Shown here one piece after another: positions 62,314-64,000 of a stretch of 64,000 nucleotides of DNA. The first letter of the stretch is position 1; each line of letters begins with the position of its first letter. The notes beneath the pieces were generated by a model. The model worked only from the letters and a program-made list of their open reading frames with translations. It was not told where the DNA came from and searched no databases. The DNA is from Celeribacter naphthalenivorans. GTDB taxonomy: Bacteria; Pseudomonadota; Alphaproteobacteria; Rhodobacterales; Rhodobacteraceae. The stretch covers positions 62,001-126,000 of the forward strand of contig NZ_JAIVLK010000010.1 of assembly GCF_020524585.1 (NCBI RefSeq), read 5' to 3'. The position numbers and the translations under genes were made by a program.

Positions 62314-62691
62314 TTGTTCCGCCTCGTCACCCTCTTGCTCATCGGGTTGCTGACCCTCTTCTCTGCGCCCCGCGCAGGGATGGTGCATGAGATGTCCGAG
62401 GCCAAGATGACGGGCGCGACACAAACGGTCGCAACTGCCGCGCAGCATGGAGTGCATCATCATGAGATGTGCCCTGACTGCACCCACACCACCTCTGATG
62501 CGGCCCCCATGGATGGCCCCTGCCCGCATGGGGCGATCTGTGTGCTGTTCACGCCGGGGCTAAGCCTCGACTATACGGTGAGCCGTGTGCTCCAACCGGT
62601 TGGGTTCCCGCCCGTCCCCGCCGCAAAGATCATGGCGCGGGCGCCGACGATGGACCTTCCGCCGCCCCGTATCGGGATCTCCCTCGCCTGA
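62314..62691 (+). CDS. Small exported His/Cys-rich protein of the copper cluster
   Basis: 125 residues from a TTG at 62314 with GGAGA eight bases upstream; the first ATG in frame is inside the signal region. The N-terminal signal is hydrophobic (LVTLLLIGLLTLFSAP). The mature part holds HHHEMCPDCTHTT, then GPCPHGAIC, four cysteines and several His/Met residues, so it could bind copper in the periplasm. The family was not recognised; DUF2946-type proteins are similar in size and composition. Confidence 0.68.
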   Translation: MFRLVTLLLIGLLTLFSAPRAGMVHEMSEAKMTGATQTVATAAQHGVHHHEMCPDCTHTTSDAAPMDGPCPHGAICVLFTPGLSLDYTVSRVLQPVGFPPVPAAKIMARAPTMDLPPPRIGISLA

Positions 62692-62739
62692 ACTCTTCTT
62701 TTGGCGCGTCTCTGCGTCTTGATCCGATACGGAAACATC

Positions 62740-63192
62740 ATGAACAAATTTATCCTGCCCCTGGCCGGTGCCGCTGTTGTGGCGCTTGCGGCCTATGTCT
62801 TCTTCAAACCCGAACCCGCGCCGATGCACGCCCCTGCACCACTCGCCTCCTCCTCGCGCCCGGCCGAAGGCGCTCCGATTGTCGCCGTCACGCTGCCGGA
62901 GGCGCTCTCCGCCAATGCGCAAATCGGCAAACGCGCCTTCGATGGCGTCTGCGCCGCCTGCCATGGGGAGAACGCCGCAGGCAAAGAGGGGTTCGGTCCG
63001 CCCTTGGTGCATAAAATCTATGAGCCGTCGCACCACGGAGATATGTCTTTCCTGATGGCCGCAGAGCGCGGCGTGCAAGCGCACCACTGGCGGTTTGGCA
63101 ACATGCCTCCGCAAGAGGGCGTCACGCCGGGCGACGTGAAGGCGATCATAGCCTATGTCCGCGCGTTGCAGCGCGCCAATGGGATCAACTGA
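62740..63192 (+). CDS. Periplasmic c-type cytochrome of the copper cluster
   Basis: 150 residues from ATG 62740 (GGAAA upstream). A membrane anchor or signal (about 4-22) precedes a linker rich in Pro/Ala and a single heme site C71-AAC-H75, with FGNMPP supplying the Met ligand. It ends in a standard class I helix. It probably accepts electrons in a copper oxidation or respiratory chain; the partner is not in this window. Confidence 0.88.
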   Translation: MNKFILPLAGAAVVALAAYVFFKPEPAPMHAPAPLASSSRPAEGAPIVAVTLPEALSANAQIGKRAFDGVCAACHGENAAGKEGFGPPLVHKIYEPSHHGDMSFLMAAERGVQAHHWRFGNMPPQEGVTPGDVKAIIAYVRALQRANGIN

Positions 63193-63441
63193 GATGACCG
63201 GTTTCTAGACGCCCCGTTGTCAGGTCCCCGGCGGAACGGCCGCCAGGATCTAATCCCAAACCTGCCCCAGATCGCATCTGAGAGGGAGCAGATCGTGACC
63301 TCGGTTTGGCGCGGCGACACTTTGGATCGCCGCGCCATTCCCCCTCATTTGAAGAGGGAAAAGGTCTGAGCGCCACGCATTGCCAACAGACGACCCAGAA
63401 AGCCTCTCCGGAAGAGACCTCCAGCGGACAATCTGGCCGTT
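63193..63441. other. Convergent intergenic region with a 10-bp stem
   Basis: GGCGCGGCGA (63308-63317) pairs perfectly with TCGCCGCGCC (63327-63336), and CCCTC/GAGGG follows. It has no T run, so it is a weak terminator candidate between the cytochrome and the IclR gene. I found no gene here. Confidence 0.55.
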
Positions 63442-64000
63442 TCACCTGTCGCCGGTGTCCAACATCACTTCAAATCCAGCCATCGCCATCTCGGCATGCG
63501 CAACGTCACGGAATGAAATCAATGTCTCGTTATCGAGATCGACCGCCATGCCCGTGATGGCAATCGCCCCCAAGAACGACCCGTCGCTTTCGAACAATGG
63601 GAAAGCGATCGACGCAAAGTGTTTGTTGCGCTCCCCACGCGAGATGTAATAGCCGCGCGCTTTCGTGGCGGCATATGTGGGCGTCTCGGGTTCGGTGTAA
63701 GCGAACAAAAGCTGCGCCGCCGCGCCGCCTTCGTCCAGTGACACACTGCCGCCGACATCGATGAAATACCGAAAATCCTGATAGGCATGGTCGCGCGCCA
63801 GACAGGTGCGTTCATTGCCTGAACGGATGAAGAAAGAGGTCGTCTGCTCGACCCGCGCACTGATCCGCGCGATGGGCGGTTCGATGCGGGACATGAGATT
63901 CGAGGTCGCCTTGAAAATGGAAGACAGCCGGAGATTCGCCGGCCCCGGCGAATAAGCGCCGTCTCCGTTCTTCTCCAGAAAGCCCCATTGCACCAAAACT
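63442..64000 (-). CDS. IclR-family regulator, 5' end beyond window
   Basis: The C-terminal 186 residues are visible and the frame is open at base 64000. The beginning is the end of the winged HTH (VQWGFLEKNGDGAYSPG), followed by the IclR effector domain with 'RGERNKHFASIAFPLFESD' and LGAIAITGM. The ligand and target genes are outside the window. Confidence 0.88.
   Translation of the reverse strand, partial: VLVQWGFLEKNGDGAYSPGPANLRLSSIFKATSNLMSRIEPPIARISARVEQTTSFFIRSGNERTCLARDHAYQDFRYFIDVGGSVSLDEGGAAAQLLFAYTEPETPTYAATKARGYYISRGERNKHFASIAFPLFESDGSFLGAIAITGMAVDLDNETLISFRDVAHAEMAMAGFEVMLDTGDR

Noticed and set aside
1-64000. CRISPR arrays, tRNA/rRNA genes, insertion sequences, prophage or plasmid functions
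   Set aside because: I saw no regularly spaced repeats, clover-leaf sequences, transposase or phage motifs on reading both strands.

Overview
The window looks like chromosomal DNA of a marine-type alphaproteobacterium, most likely order Rhodobacterales (Roseobacter group). The pointers are the GC-rich composition with G/C-ending codons, tightly packed operons with 4-bp ATGA overlaps, many ABC uptake systems, a 112-residue 7Fe ferredoxin, an Fe-type SOD beside a SufR-like regulator, and a DUF1656/FUSC efflux operon. This assignment is an inference from gene content. I saw no rRNA, tRNA, CRISPR array, insertion sequence or prophage.

Layout. (1) 1-10.9 kb, minus strand: a polyamine/agmatine-type uptake and catabolism block made of two operons. 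One is speB, a solute-binding protein and an ABC ATPase that runs off the left edge. The other is a complete PotDBCA-like transporter followed by an MBL hydrolase, an aldehyde dehydrogenase, a nitrilase and a LysR regulator. Both operons are preceded by a nearly identical ~50-bp element, so they are probably co-regulated. (2) 10.9-14.3 kb: flavin reductase and ferredoxin, sodB, a SufR-like Fe-S regulator and an E. coli-type murB. (3) 14.3-24.1 kb: an AraC regulator, a triheme and a monoheme cytochrome c, a Tat-exported protein, a 4-cresol-dehydrogenase/vanillyl-alcohol-oxidase-like flavoprotein and an SDR, then a MarR-controlled aromatic-acid efflux operon. Together these suggest oxidation of a phenolic compound at the cell envelope plus export of aromatic acids. 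(4) 24.1-38.9 kb: a DUF475 membrane protein, an esterase, a Dpp-type ABC importer, and a divergent acid-sugar-like catabolic set (sialidase-fold protein, Fe-ADH, DUF1537 kinase, GntR, PdxA2, DapA-family lyase, P1 peptidase).

(5) 39.0-45.3 kb: an RNA-repair island, the most interesting part of the window. A divergent RtcB is translationally coupled to the release factor PrfH. The sigma-54 activator RtcR faces a second operon in which an unrecognised helical-repeat protein is coupled to a second, different RtcB. The RtcB/PrfH operon has a sigma-54-like promoter in front of it. The island may have truncated an older gene at its left end.

(6) 45.3-54.6 kb: an HD-domain protein, an RpiR regulator, and a minus-strand operon with a pita-bread (M24) hydrolase that has lost its metal ligands, a Ugp-type ABC importer, a THI5-like protein without a signal peptide, and an Asp/Glu/hydantoin-type racemase. 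The substrate is unknown. (7) 54.6-59.1 kb: GtrA, a HAD-UbiA fusion, a possible 40-residue protein, and an EamA exporter divergent from a MocR regulator. (8) 59.1-63.2 kb: a copper island with a CopA ATPase carrying YHS domains, a CueR-like regulator with two matching operators, a His/Cys-rich exported protein and a cytochrome c. An IclR regulator runs off the right edge.
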